Positions 52,865-61,072 of a stretch of 64,000 nucleotides of DNA are shown piece by piece. The notes beneath the pieces were generated by a model. The model was given only the letters and a program-made list of their open reading frames with translations. It made no database searches and had not been told where the DNA came from. Both the position numbers and the translations under genes were made by a program. Source of the DNA: UBA6059 sp040219045 (lineage in GTDB: Bacteria > Bacteroidota > Bacteroidia > Cytophagales > Cyclobacteriaceae); contig OZ245881.1 in the NCBI GenBank assembly GCA_965229505.1, forward strand, positions 3,658,001 to 3,722,000, read 5' to 3'. Position 1 is the first letter of the stretch; every line of letters starts with the position of its first letter.

Positions 52865-53461
52865 ATGCAGACGATTATTCCCGAACATCTCATTCTCGAA
52901 TTTGGAGGTAAGCTTAGCACTCACAAAAAGAACACTGCGATTTTTGATCGGGGTGCTAAGGCGTTGAATTACTACCAGGTCAAGTCAGGAGAGATCAAGA
53001 TGGTCAATTACAGTCCTGACGGCCAGGAGTTCATACAAGGTTTTTTTAGAGAAGGCCAAAGCTTTGGAGAACCGCCTTTATTTGGGGACTTTGCTTATCC
53101 AGCCAGTGCCATATGCTGTCAGGATAGTCGAGTATATAAGCTCACTAAAGTTCACTTTTTTGATTTGCTGGAAAAACATTTCGAAATCCACAGACGCTTC
53201 AATGAATTGCTGTCCCAGCGCCTTCAATACAAGGGCATGATTCTTAACGAGATTTCTTCACATCCACCAGAGCATCGCATTCTCACTTTGATCAGTTTTC
53301 TAAAACAGTCATTCAGTCCAGACGCGGAGTTTACAGTTCCGTATACAAGACAGCAGATTGCCGATATGACGGGTCTTCGAGTAGAGACGGTCATACGTAC
53401 AGTTCGCAAAATGGAAGAGGAAGGCCAATTGACTATCAGGAGTCATAAAATCGTGATTTAG
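52865..53461 (+). CDS. Crp/Fnr-family regulator, probable nos regulator
   Basis: This 198-residue regulator has a cyclic-nucleotide-type sensor domain (residues about 15-115) with the KSGEIKMVNYSPDGQEFI and EPPLFGDFAYPASAIC stretches. A connecting helix leads to a winged helix-turn-helix. The recognition helix region TRQQIADMTGLRVETVIRTV keeps the Glu and Arg of the family's E-x-x-x-R pattern that contacts the TGA half-site. No iron-sulfur cysteine cluster is seen, so it is more like DNR/NnrR (nitric oxide sensing) than FNR, though no heme ligand can be named. The start is either GTG 52859 or ATG 52865. It precedes the nos genes directly and is the natural candidate to bind TATGA-N6-TCATA. 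Confidence 0.9.
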   Translation: MQTIIPEHLILEFGGKLSTHKKNTAIFDRGAKALNYYQVKSGEIKMVNYSPDGQEFIQGFFREGQSFGEPPLFGDFAYPASAICCQDSRVYKLTKVHFFDLLEKHFEIHRRFNELLSQRLQYKGMILNEISSHPPEHRILTLISFLKQSFSPDAEFTVPYTRQQIADMTGLRVETVIRTVRKMEEEGQLTIRSHKIVI

Positions 53462-53524
53462 TAGACTGCAAACGTTTGCCAATCATTAGGGGGCAGTTTT
53501 ATTAAACTGCAAAAAATTAGATGT

Positions 53525-53546
53525 CTATATGATTTAAGTCATATAG
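53525..53546. promoter_or_regulatory. Crp/Fnr-type operator 2 (before the cytochrome c gene of the nos cluster)
   Basis: The site CTATATGA-TTTAAG-TCATATAG has perfect eight-base arms and contains the TATGA-N6-TCATA core at 53528-53543. The core ends exactly 21 bases before TAGTTTTG (53565-53572), a full match to TAnnTTTG. With a transcript start a few bases downstream, the site would be centred near -41, as for class II activation. Confidence 0.8.
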
Positions 53547-53596
53547 CAGCCGTTTGCACTACACTAGTTTTGGGTCATCATTAAAAAACAACTACG

Positions 53597-54082
53597 ATGA
53601 ACCTCAAATCTTTAATCCTACCATTTCTTGGCTTGTTTCTCCTGGCATGCGGCAGCAGCCAGAGTAGAATTGATGAAATCAAAGAACAATCCAAAATAGA
53701 ACCGGCAGCTCAAGCCGAAAGCAATGTACCCGCCAGTGAACGTATCACGCTGGAAAATAAGGGAGTTGGAAGAATAGAAAATGTAACGCTTGCAGAAACC
53801 ATCGATCAGGTCATGGTAGAAAGAGGTAAAGCCATCTTCGAGACCAACTGTAGTGCCTGCCATAAAATCGATAAACGTTTTATTGGCCCTTCACCAAAGG
53901 GAATAATGAAAAGAAGAAGTCCTGAATGGGTCATGAATATGATCCTGGACCCTCAGTTGATGGTCGAGCAGGACAGATGTGCCAAGGACCTGTTGATCGA
54001 ATTCAACGGAGCGGCCATGGCCAACCAAAATATGACTGAAGAGCAGGCTCGCGATATTTTGGAATACTTCAGAACCTTATAA
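53597..54082 (+). CDS. c-type cytochrome lipoprotein of the nos cluster
   Basis: This 161-residue protein has a lipoprotein signal (LGLFLLACGSS, Cys18) and a single heme c motif NCSACHK (Cys85, Cys88, His89). The distal Met ligand is probably within NGAAMANQNM near the end. A Glu/Gln-rich linker of about 60 residues separates the lipid anchor from the heme domain. It probably passes electrons to nitrous oxide reductase, replacing the NosR/NosG-type electron supply absent here. It is the first gene of the operon running to the ABC transporter genes and has the best operator copy upstream. Confidence 0.92.
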   Translation: MNLKSLILPFLGLFLLACGSSQSRIDEIKEQSKIEPAAQAESNVPASERITLENKGVGRIENVTLAETIDQVMVERGKAIFETNCSACHKIDKRFIGPSPKGIMKRRSPEWVMNMILDPQLMVEQDRCAKDLLIEFNGAAMANQNMTEEQARDILEYFRTL

Positions 54083-54098
54083 CCAAACTCGTAATACT

Positions 54099-54671
54099 AT
54101 GAAAAATAATTTTTTCAATCCTATGATCTTGTTGGTGCTGCTAGCACTGATATGGTCATGCACACCTCAGCAAGAGGCTGATTCTTCTTCAGAGGAATCT
54201 GCGATTAGCGAAAGCCACCCCATGGGACAGGCCTCTGTGGTTGACGAAGTATCGGATCCTAATATTCTTCAGGTAGCGATTTCTTCAAAGCCCCACAGCA
54301 CATTAGTTGCAGCGGTTCAGGCAGCTCAGATAGAACATGTATTGGTCAATGCCGGGCCACTCACCGTATTTGCCCCGGTAAATGATGCTTTTGATGCTCT
54401 ACCGGAAGGCACTGTTGAAAACCTGCTGAAGCCGGAAAACAAAGGTGATCTGGCAACCATCCTTACCCGCCATGCTGCTCCCGGATCTTACGACATAGAT
54501 GCCCTCAAGAGAGAGGCGCGCAAAGGCAGAAAACTGTACATGGCCACAGGCGACTATCTGGAAGTGACCGTAGATGGTGAAGATGTGATGGTAGGAGGAG
54601 CAAAAATTGTCGGAACGGTAGCTGCTTCAAATGGAATTATTCATGTGATAGAACAAGTGATTTTACCTTAA
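54099..54671 (+). CDS. Fasciclin-domain lipoprotein of the nos cluster
   Basis: This 190-residue protein has a lipoprotein signal (LLALIWSCTPQQ, cysteine near 23), a Ser/Glu-rich linker, and then one fasciclin (FAS1) domain. The domain runs from KPHSTLVAAVQAAQI to GIIHVIEQVILP and includes the conserved PLTVFAPVNDAFDAL and GGAKIVGTVAASNG motifs. It lies between the cytochrome c and nosZ genes with gaps of 16 and 11 bases, so it belongs to the operon. FAS1 domains usually mediate adhesion or protein contacts. Why one should be encoded inside a nitrous oxide reductase operon is not known; holding the reductase near its partners at the membrane is one idea. Confidence 0.92.
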   Translation: MKNNFFNPMILLVLLALIWSCTPQQEADSSSEESAISESHPMGQASVVDEVSDPNILQVAISSKPHSTLVAAVQAAQIEHVLVNAGPLTVFAPVNDAFDALPEGTVENLLKPENKGDLATILTRHAAPGSYDIDALKREARKGRKLYMATGDYLEVTVDGEDVMVGGAKIVGTVAASNGIIHVIEQVILP

Positions 54672-54682
54672 ACACCAATAAT

Positions 54683-56653
54683 ATGAAATCTAAGATATTT
54701 TTAATCAATACATTGTTTATCGCTTCACTGGCCGGCTTAATCTCATGTGGTCAGTCAGGAAACAATGACGGCAATGGTGCTCTGGGGAGCAGTGTTGCTG
54801 AGAAGGTATATGTTGCTCCAGGCGAGCGAGACGAACAGTACGCCTTTCTTTCCGGAGGTTATAGTGGCAACCTGACCGTTTATGGACTACCATCAGGAAG
54901 ACTTTTCAAAGAGATTCCTGTTTTCTCCCAATTTCCAACTTCCGGCTATGGATACTCCGAGGAGACCAAGCCTATGTTAAACACATCTTTTGGATTCGTG
55001 CCATGGGATGATCTTCACCACCCCGATATTTCACAAACTAACGGTGAACTTGATGGAAGATGGATATTTACCAATGGCAATAATACACCGCGTATAGCCA
55101 GGATCAGTTTAAGCACTTTCGAAACAGAAGAGATCATTGAGGTACCTAACAGTGCAGGTAACCATAGTTCTTCATTCATTACCGAAAATACCGAATATGT
55201 AGTTGCAGGTACACGTTTCTCCGTACCAGTACCCCAAAGGGATATGCCTATTAGCGAGTACAAAAGTAATTTCAAAGGCGCCCTGACTTTCATCTCTGTG
55301 GAGCCGGAGCATGGTCATTTGGACATTAAGTTCCAGTTGCTAATGCCCGGATTCAACTATGATCTTTCACACCCTGGTAGAGGTAAGTCACATGGCTGGT
55401 TTTTCTTTTCTACCTACAATACAGAAGAGTCAAATTCATTACTTGAGGTAAATGCTTCTCAGAATGATAAAGACTTCATTGCGGCAGTCAACTGGAAAGC
55501 GATTGAAGAATATGTGAACAATGGTGGTGGAACCAAAATGCCGGCAAAGTACGCTCACAATGTGTACGATGAGTCTACTCATACCGCGACTTCTACCATG
55601 AAGGATGAAGTGCTTACGGTTAATCCTTCTGACGTACCTGGAGCTATTTATTTCCTTCCGACTCCTAAGTCACCTCACGGTTGTGATGTAGATCCTAGCG
55701 GGCAGTACATCATTGGTTCAGGCAAGCTGTCTGCGAACATCACTGTTCATTCCTTTGACAAAATGATAGCAGCGATCGATGGTGAGAAGTTTGACGGTGA
55801 AGCGTACGGTATTTCTATTTTGAATTATGACGATATCTTGGCAGGCAGTGTTCAAAGTGGTGGCTTAGGCCCCTTGCATACCGAGTTTGACGGTAGAGGC
55901 AATGCCTATACCACATTCTTTATCTCATCAGAAGTGGTGAAGTGGAAACTCGGAACGTGGGAAGTAGTAGATAGAAAGCCTACTTACTATTCTGTAGGTC
56001 ACTTGATGATCCCTGGCGGTAATTCGAGAAAGCCTCATGGCAAATACCTGGTAGCTATGAACAAGATCACTAAGGACCGCTACCTACCTACTGGTCCGGA
56101 GATGGAGCACTCTGCGCAGATCTATGACATATCAGGCGAAAAAATGGAATTGCTCTATGACTTCCCTACTCATGGAGAACCTCACTATGCAGCTGGATGT
56201 GATGCAGACCTATTAGTAAATAATTCGAAAAAAATCTATCGAATCGATGAGAATAACCACCCTTATGGCATTAAGAGTCCAGCTGAGTCCAGAGTGGAAC
56301 GAGATGGAAATGAAGTACATATCTATATGTCAACGATCAGAAGTCACTTCACTCCTGACAACATAGAAGGGATTAAAGTCGGTGATAAGGTCTACTTCCA
56401 TATTACCAACCACGAGCAGGATTTTGATGTGCCCCATGGTTTCTCCATGATTGGTCAGGGAACTTCGGAGATTTTGGTGATGCCAGGTCAGACTAAAACG
56501 TCACTGTGGGAACCTAAGCGCGTCGGGGTTTGGCCATTCTACTGCACAGACTTCTGTTCAGCGCTTCACCAGGAAATGCAAGGGTACGTCAGAGTATCTC
56601 CGGCCAACTCAAACATTGAGTTGAGCTACACCCTTGATGGTGATGAAATTTAA
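54683..56653 (+). CDS. nosZ: Nitrous-oxide reductase NosZ, clade II, predicted lipoprotein
   Basis: This 656-residue enzyme reduces nitrous oxide to dinitrogen in the periplasm. The N-terminal beta-propeller carries the CuZ histidines, including DLHHPD (His112, His113), HGCDVDP, LHTEFD, KPHGKYL and EMEHSAQ. The C-terminal cupredoxin domain has the CuA set CTDFCSALHQEM (Cys621, Cys625, His629). The signal is Sec-type and ends in LISC near residue 23, so a lipoprotein is predicted, in contrast to the Tat-exported clade I enzymes. Sec export, the following membrane protein and the missing nosR are all marks of clade II. A 15-bp hairpin follows the stop. Confidence 0.97.
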   Translation: MKSKIFLINTLFIASLAGLISCGQSGNNDGNGALGSSVAEKVYVAPGERDEQYAFLSGGYSGNLTVYGLPSGRLFKEIPVFSQFPTSGYGYSEETKPMLNTSFGFVPWDDLHHPDISQTNGELDGRWIFTNGNNTPRIARISLSTFETEEIIEVPNSAGNHSSSFITENTEYVVAGTRFSVPVPQRDMPISEYKSNFKGALTFISVEPEHGHLDIKFQLLMPGFNYDLSHPGRGKSHGWFFFSTYNTEESNSLLEVNASQNDKDFIAAVNWKAIEEYVNNGGGTKMPAKYAHNVYDESTHTATSTMKDEVLTVNPSDVPGAIYFLPTPKSPHGCDVDPSGQYIIGSGKLSANITVHSFDKMIAAIDGEKFDGEAYGISILNYDDILAGSVQSGGLGPLHTEFDGRGNAYTTFFISSEVVKWKLGTWEVVDRKPTYYSVGHLMIPGGNSRKPHGKYLVAMNKITKDRYLPTGPEMEHSAQIYDISGEKMELLYDFPTHGEPHYAAGCDADLLVNNSKKIYRIDENNHPYGIKSPAESRVERDGNEVHIYMSTIRSHFTPDNIEGIKVGDKVYFHITNHEQDFDVPHGFSMIGQGTSEILVMPGQTKTSLWEPKRVGVWPFYCTDFCSALHQEMQGYVRVSPANSNIELSYTLDGDEI

Positions 56654-56662
56654 TAAAATAAA

Positions 56663-56700
56663 AAACTGTAAGACTGATGATCAATTCAGTCTTACAGTTT
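56663..56700 (+). terminator. Hairpin between nosZ and the next gene
   Basis: A perfect 15-bp stem, AAACTGTAAGACTGA with its complement, has an eight-base loop. Only three Ts close the 3' arm and CCCC follows, so it may be a partial terminator or an mRNA-stabilising element that lets nosZ be made in excess of the downstream genes. Confidence 0.65.
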
Positions 56701-56722
56701 CCCCAATTAAAGTATTAAGCCA

Positions 56723-57349
56723 ATGAAACGTGCTGGTATCTTAATGATGATCGGAAGCGCTATGCTGTTAGGATTATTTGTATTCCCAATGTGGAATATC
56801 AGGCTTGGTGCGCCACAATATCCAGAGCCGTTAGGAATTGACATTTATGTTAATGGCCTCCAGGGCGAGAGTGAATTTGATATTCAAAACATCGACGGCC
56901 TGAACCACTACATCGGCATGAAAACACTGCCGAAACCTGACGAGATGTGGGAGTTCTCCGTATTTCCAAAGGTTGTTCTGGGCATGTCTGCTTTGGGAAT
57001 CTTAATTGGACTTCTGGCTTTTCTTGGTAAACTACCACCCATTTGGTTTCTGTTATGGTTCATTATGATGAGTGTGCTAGGGGCGCTGGGTATATACGAC
57101 TTTAATTTATGGTTGATAGACTATGGAAGCGATCTTGATCCACATGCCATTTTGAAGTTGGTCAACCCGGATGGTACCCCAATGCAGTATAATCCGCCGC
57201 TTATAGGTCACAAGAGGTTACTTAACTTTGATGCATATTCTTATCCCAGGACTGGAGGGATTTTGTTGGGAGTTGGCATGTTTCTCTCGTTGGTATCATT
57301 TTTCCTTAGCAGAAATGACAGGGTGATTTCTAAAAAATTAGTAGCATGA
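56723..57349 (+). CDS. Membrane protein of clade II nos clusters, unknown function
   Basis: This 208-residue protein has four hydrophobic segments: about 5-23, 83-102, 107-125 and 177-198. Between the first and second lies a periplasmic loop with PLGIDIYVNGLQGESEFDIQ and HYIGMKTL. Genes of this type often stand just after nosZ in clade II clusters. Its end overlaps the nosL start by four bases, so it belongs to the accessory part of the operon. The conserved His-Tyr and Met in HYIGMKTLPKPDEMWEF might contact copper; this is inference. Confidence 0.8.
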   Translation: MKRAGILMMIGSAMLLGLFVFPMWNIRLGAPQYPEPLGIDIYVNGLQGESEFDIQNIDGLNHYIGMKTLPKPDEMWEFSVFPKVVLGMSALGILIGLLAFLGKLPPIWFLLWFIMMSVLGALGIYDFNLWLIDYGSDLDPHAILKLVNPDGTPMQYNPPLIGHKRLLNFDAYSYPRTGGILLGVGMFLSLVSFFLSRNDRVISKKLVA

Positions 57350-57792
57350 GATTTTTATGCATGATTTTGTTTTTGCTGGCCTTATCAGCCTGCAATCCAG
57401 GCCCCAAGCCGATAACTTATGGTGAAGATGGCTGTAGTTTTTGTCAGATGACAATAGTTGATAAACAGCATGCCGCACAACTAGTCACGAAAAAAGGAAA
57501 AAACTATAAGTATGACGCAATAGAATGCATGATTAATGACCTCAACAAATGGGACAAGCCGCCAGTAGAAACCTATCTGGTGGCTGACTATGCAAACCCG
57601 GGCATATTGACCAATGCGGTTACAGCGAGCTATTTGATTAGTGAGGAAATTCCCAGCCCTATGGGGGCGTATTTATCTGCATTCGCTAGTGAATCGGAGC
57701 GTAATAAGACGCATCATACTGCTGGAGGCGATAAACTAAACTGGGAACAACTGAACAAGAGCTTGAGCAAAAACCTTTCTCACAATCATTAA
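57346..57792 (+). CDS. nosL: NosL copper chaperone lipoprotein
   Basis: This 148-residue lipoprotein (LLALSACNPG, Cys16) has the NosL copper-binding motif GCSFCQM with Cys30, Cys33 and Met35. The conserved KYDAIECMIND segment comes later. NosL delivers Cu(I) for the CuZ site of nitrous oxide reductase and interacts with the NosDFY complex encoded next. Length is close to usual. The start overlaps the preceding membrane protein gene (ATGA), showing translational coupling. Confidence 0.92.
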   Translation: MRFLCMILFLLALSACNPGPKPITYGEDGCSFCQMTIVDKQHAAQLVTKKGKNYKYDAIECMINDLNKWDKPPVETYLVADYANPGILTNAVTASYLISEEIPSPMGAYLSAFASESERNKTHHTAGGDKLNWEQLNKSLSKNLSHNH

Positions 57793-57806
57793 TCACAGCC
57801 TCTTAA

Positions 57807-59042
57807 ATGCTTACTAGAGCCTCCGCATTATTAGTTGCTGTTATCTTTTGGCACAGTGGCCTATGTACTACTTATATAGTTTGTAATGAGTGTAAGTTAT
57901 CCAACATTACCTCTGCCATAGAGATTTCCTCGCCCGGGGATACCTTGATTTTTAACCCGGGGAGTTATCAAAGTCATGGTACTGAGATTACAAAGCCACT
58001 CGTATTGATAGGCAAGAATGGAGCCGTTCTAGATGGAGGAGCTAAAGACTATGTGCTCAAAATACTCTCTGATAGTGTTTCTGTTTCTGGGTTTGAATTG
58101 ACCAATTCCGGTAGGAGCTATACCAAAGACTATGCTGCGGTATATGTCTATAAATCCTCTGGTTTTACACTATCTAATAATGTCATCAGTGAGGCGTTTT
58201 TTGGAATACTCGTAGAGAAATCCAAGAATGGGCGAATTCTTGATAACAAAGTCATAGGAACTGCCACCAGAGAAGACCAGTCGGGTAATGGTATACATCT
58301 CTGGGATTGCGATAGCATGCAAATCTCTCAGAATGAAGTGACCGGTATGAGAGATGGTATCTATTTGGAGTTTGTTGATGCTAGCATGGTGAGCAAGAAC
58401 CACAGCCACCACAATGTGAGATACGGCTTGCATTTCATGTTCTCCAATCATGATGATTACAGGGGCAACACTTTTGAAAGAAATGGAGCTGGTGTGGCTG
58501 TCATGTTTTCTAAATGGATCAAGATGATTGATAACAGATTTGTACAGAATTGGGGCAGTGCCTCTTATGGATTGCTACTTAAGGAAATATATGACGGAGA
58601 GGTCATCAATAATAGCTTTGACCGCAACACCATCGCGATCTATGTAGATGGCTCTTCACGTGTGAACTATAAGAATAATACTTTCAAACAAAATGGCTGG
58701 GCACTCAAAGTATCTGGCGGGTGCTATGCAAATCACTTCACCTCAAATGACTTTGTGGCGAACTCTTTTGGAATATCATACAACTCTATGTTGAATGACA
58801 ATACATTTAGCGGGAACTACTGGAGTGATTACTCAGGCTATGATCTGGACAGGGATGGTATTGGTGATGTGCCTTACAGACCGGTCAAATTGTTCTCCTA
58901 TATTGCTAATAAAACGCCGGAGACCATTGTGCTAATGAGAAGTCTTTTTGTTGATATCATCAATTTTTCTGAAAAGGTCTCTCCGGTTTTTACGCCAGAT
59001 GCGCTGGTAGATCACTCACCATCAATGAATCCTTTCCGATGA
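57807..59042 (+). CDS. nosD: NosD periplasmic copper-maturation protein
   Basis: This 411-residue protein has a signal peptide (about 1-20) and a right-handed beta-helix made of short repeats such as NNVISEAFFGILVEKSKNGR and FERNGAGVAVMFS, the NosD (carbohydrate-binding/sugar hydrolysis-type) fold. The end, with NYWSDYSGYDLDRDGIGDVPYRP split here as NYWSDYSGYDLD and GIGDVPYRP, is a strong NosD signature. It works with NosF and NosY to insert copper and sulfide into NosZ. Its stop overlaps the nosF start by four bases. Confidence 0.95.
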   Translation: MLTRASALLVAVIFWHSGLCTTYIVCNECKLSNITSAIEISSPGDTLIFNPGSYQSHGTEITKPLVLIGKNGAVLDGGAKDYVLKILSDSVSVSGFELTNSGRSYTKDYAAVYVYKSSGFTLSNNVISEAFFGILVEKSKNGRILDNKVIGTATREDQSGNGIHLWDCDSMQISQNEVTGMRDGIYLEFVDASMVSKNHSHHNVRYGLHFMFSNHDDYRGNTFERNGAGVAVMFSKWIKMIDNRFVQNWGSASYGLLLKEIYDGEVINNSFDRNTIAIYVDGSSRVNYKNNTFKQNGWALKVSGGCYANHFTSNDFVANSFGISYNSMLNDNTFSGNYWSDYSGYDLDRDGIGDVPYRPVKLFSYIANKTPETIVLMRSLFVDIINFSEKVSPVFTPDALVDHSPSMNPFR

Positions 59043-59737
59043 TCCAGGTCAATAAACTATCCAAGTCCTTTAGTAGACTCAAAGTACTGGATGAAATAAG
59101 TATGGAAATCACCAAAGGCGGTATCTATGCTATCCTTGGACCTAATGGTTCTGGAAAAACCACATTCCTCAAAATCTTGCTGGGCATGGTGTTACCCGAT
59201 AGCGGTGAGATCCATTACAACGAGAAGAACATCCTAAAATCGCATGAATACCGCAGTAATCTGGGTTATTTACCACAGATAGCTCGTTTTCCGGACAATC
59301 TATCAGTAAAGGAAATAGTAGCCATGATTGCAGATGTGAGGAATGTACCGTCTGAACCGGATCTTTTGATCAAATGGTTTGGCCTTGAGAGTTTTATGGA
59401 TAAAAAACTTGGCAACCTGTCAGGAGGTACACGTCAGAAGGTGAATATCGTGCTGACTTTTATGTTCGATTCTCCTGTAATCGTACTGGACGAACCCACC
59501 GCAGGATTGGACCCTGTTTCGCTGATCAAATTGAAAGAGTTGATCAACAAGGAGAAGGCGAAAGGGAAAATTATTCTGATTACCTCTCACATCATGAGTC
59601 TCGTGGAAGAGCTGGCAGATGAAGTATTTTTCTTACTGGAAGGCAATATTTATTTCAATGGTACCATTGCCGAATTAAGATCACAAACGCAGACAGAAGA
59701 TTTAGAACATGCTATCGCATCAATTTTAGCACCATGA
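59039..59737 (+). CDS. nosF: NosF ABC transporter ATP-binding protein
   Basis: This 232-residue ABC ATPase has the Walker A motif GPNGSGKT (34-41), the Q-loop near YLPQIAR, the signature LSGGTRQKVN and Walker B with VIVLDEPTAGLD. The switch His lies in ITSHIMSL. Together with NosY it forms the energy-coupling part of the NosDFY complex, which supports CuZ assembly. It overlaps nosD upstream and nosY downstream by four bases each. Confidence 0.95.
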   Translation: MIQVNKLSKSFSRLKVLDEISMEITKGGIYAILGPNGSGKTTFLKILLGMVLPDSGEIHYNEKNILKSHEYRSNLGYLPQIARFPDNLSVKEIVAMIADVRNVPSEPDLLIKWFGLESFMDKKLGNLSGGTRQKVNIVLTFMFDSPVIVLDEPTAGLDPVSLIKLKELINKEKAKGKIILITSHIMSLVEELADEVFFLLEGNIYFNGTIAELRSQTQTEDLEHAIASILAP

Positions 59738-60516
59738 TCAAAATACTTAAATACAGTTTTTCGGATCTGATGCGCAGTAGGTGGAGCTTCATCTATCTGG
59801 GCTTCTATCTTATCTTGGGCTTTGTGCTATTGTTTTTGAACCACGACTTGTCCAAGGCGGTGATTACTTTGATGAATGTCATAGTGGTATTGACGCCCAT
59901 GATTGGCACCATATTCGGGATCATGTACTTCTACAACTCGCGGGAGTTTACTGAGCTGCTATTGGCCCAGCCGGTGAAGAGGTCAACTATTTTTATGGGA
60001 CAGTACCTGGGCATTTCCATATCACTGGCACTGAGTTTAGTCATTGGGTTGGGTGTCCCATTCCTGGCATATGGATTATTTCGTAGCGGTGAGATTGCGA
60101 ACTTTCTGCTTTTGCTGGCCAGCGGTACTTTTTTGACCTTCATCTTCGTGGCGATATCGATAAGCATTGCACTTTTTAATAGCAATAAGATTAAAGGCTT
60201 TGGTTATGCGATCCTGATGTGGTTGTTTTTTGCAGTGATTTATGATGGCATCATTCTGATGTCGATGATGATGTTTGCAGACTATCCGCTGGACAACTTT
60301 GCTTTGGCCGCAAGTTTTCTGAATCCCATAGACCTTTCACGCATTTTAATCTTACTGAAGCTGGATATTTCGGCATTGATGGGATATACAGGAGCCTTAT
60401 TTCAGAAGTTCTTTGGTACGAATGCCGGATTTATTAGTTCTGGCAGTGTCTTAATATTGTGGGTAGTTATCCCTCTTTTTGTTCTTATCAGAAAGGCGCA
60501 AAAGAAGGACTTTTGA
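59734..60516 (+). CDS. nosY: NosY ABC transporter permease
   Basis: This 260-residue protein has six hydrophobic segments. The start (ILKYSFSDLMRSRWSFIYLG) and YFYNSREFTELLLAQPVKRS with the following FMGQYLG are typical of NosY/ABC-2 type permeases. It pairs with NosF in the inner membrane and with NosD outside. It is the last gene of the tightly overlapping part of the nos operon; 205 bases follow before the cupin gene, including a separate operator copy. Confidence 0.93.
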   Translation: MIKILKYSFSDLMRSRWSFIYLGFYLILGFVLLFLNHDLSKAVITLMNVIVVLTPMIGTIFGIMYFYNSREFTELLLAQPVKRSTIFMGQYLGISISLALSLVIGLGVPFLAYGLFRSGEIANFLLLLASGTFLTFIFVAISISIALFNSNKIKGFGYAILMWLFFAVIYDGIILMSMMMFADYPLDNFALAASFLNPIDLSRILILLKLDISALMGYTGALFQKFFGTNAGFISSGSVLILWVVIPLFVLIRKAQKKDF

Positions 60517-60651
60517 TAGGATAACGCTGCGGTAATCGATTTTACAGGGCGTCCCGCGACGCTTGCCAAAGAACGTACCAAAGGATTGCGTTCATAAGAA
60601 GATTTAAAGCCAGGCAAAGGCAGACCGGACAGCTACGATGCTCCGACGATG

Positions 60652-60667
60652 TATGACCTAGATCATA
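60652..60667. promoter_or_regulatory. Crp/Fnr-type operator 3 (before the cupin gene)
   Basis: The site TATGA-CCTAGA-TCATA ends exactly 21 bases before TAGACTTA (60689-60696), a partial match to TAnnTTTG. The cupin gene starts 54 bases after the site, so spacing and position match the copies at 52324 and 53528. Confidence 0.7.
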
Positions 60668-60721
60668 ACTCAGTCTCATATTGTGCCTTAGACTTACCAC
60701 TAAAAACAAACTGAATGCATT

Positions 60722-61057
60722 ATGAACCAGACGTCTATTAAAACCGCCCAGAGCTATGTAGTAAAAGAATTAGCAAACTACGCTGACGGTGCTACGGTAA
60801 GTAAGATTTTGACAAAAAATAAAAACGGCAATATCACCTTTTTTGCATTTGATCAGGGACAAAATCTAAGTGAGCATACAGCCCCCTATGACGCTACTGT
60901 ATTGATTTTGGAAGGGGCCAGTAAGATTACGGTTGGTGGCAAAGAGCACTTGCTTAAGGAAGGTGAAATGATCATTATGCCTGCCAACATACCGCATGCC
61001 TTGGAAGCAGTCGAGCCTTTTAAAATGATGTTGATTATGATAAAGGATCCTAAATAA
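60722..61057 (+). CDS. Small cupin-domain protein
   Basis: This 111-residue single-domain cupin has motif 1 around GQNLSEHTAPYDATVLILEG and motif 2 around LKEGEMIIMPANIPHALEAV. Only some of the usual metal ligands are present: a His and Glu region in the first motif and a His in the second. Its own operator ties it to the nos regulon. Small cupins of this kind occur near denitrification genes in Bacteroidota; a role in nitric oxide handling or metal binding is possible but unproven. Confidence 0.85.
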   Translation: MNQTSIKTAQSYVVKELANYADGATVSKILTKNKNGNITFFAFDQGQNLSEHTAPYDATVLILEGASKITVGGKEHLLKEGEMIIMPANIPHALEAVEPFKMMLIMIKDPK

Positions 61058-61072
61058 GATTACTCCTGGGTG

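Noticed and set aside
60517..60650. Possible remnant of a coding sequence after nosY
   Set aside because: Short open stretches exist in several frames but none shows a recognisable family or a consistent frame; I treat it as intergenic.
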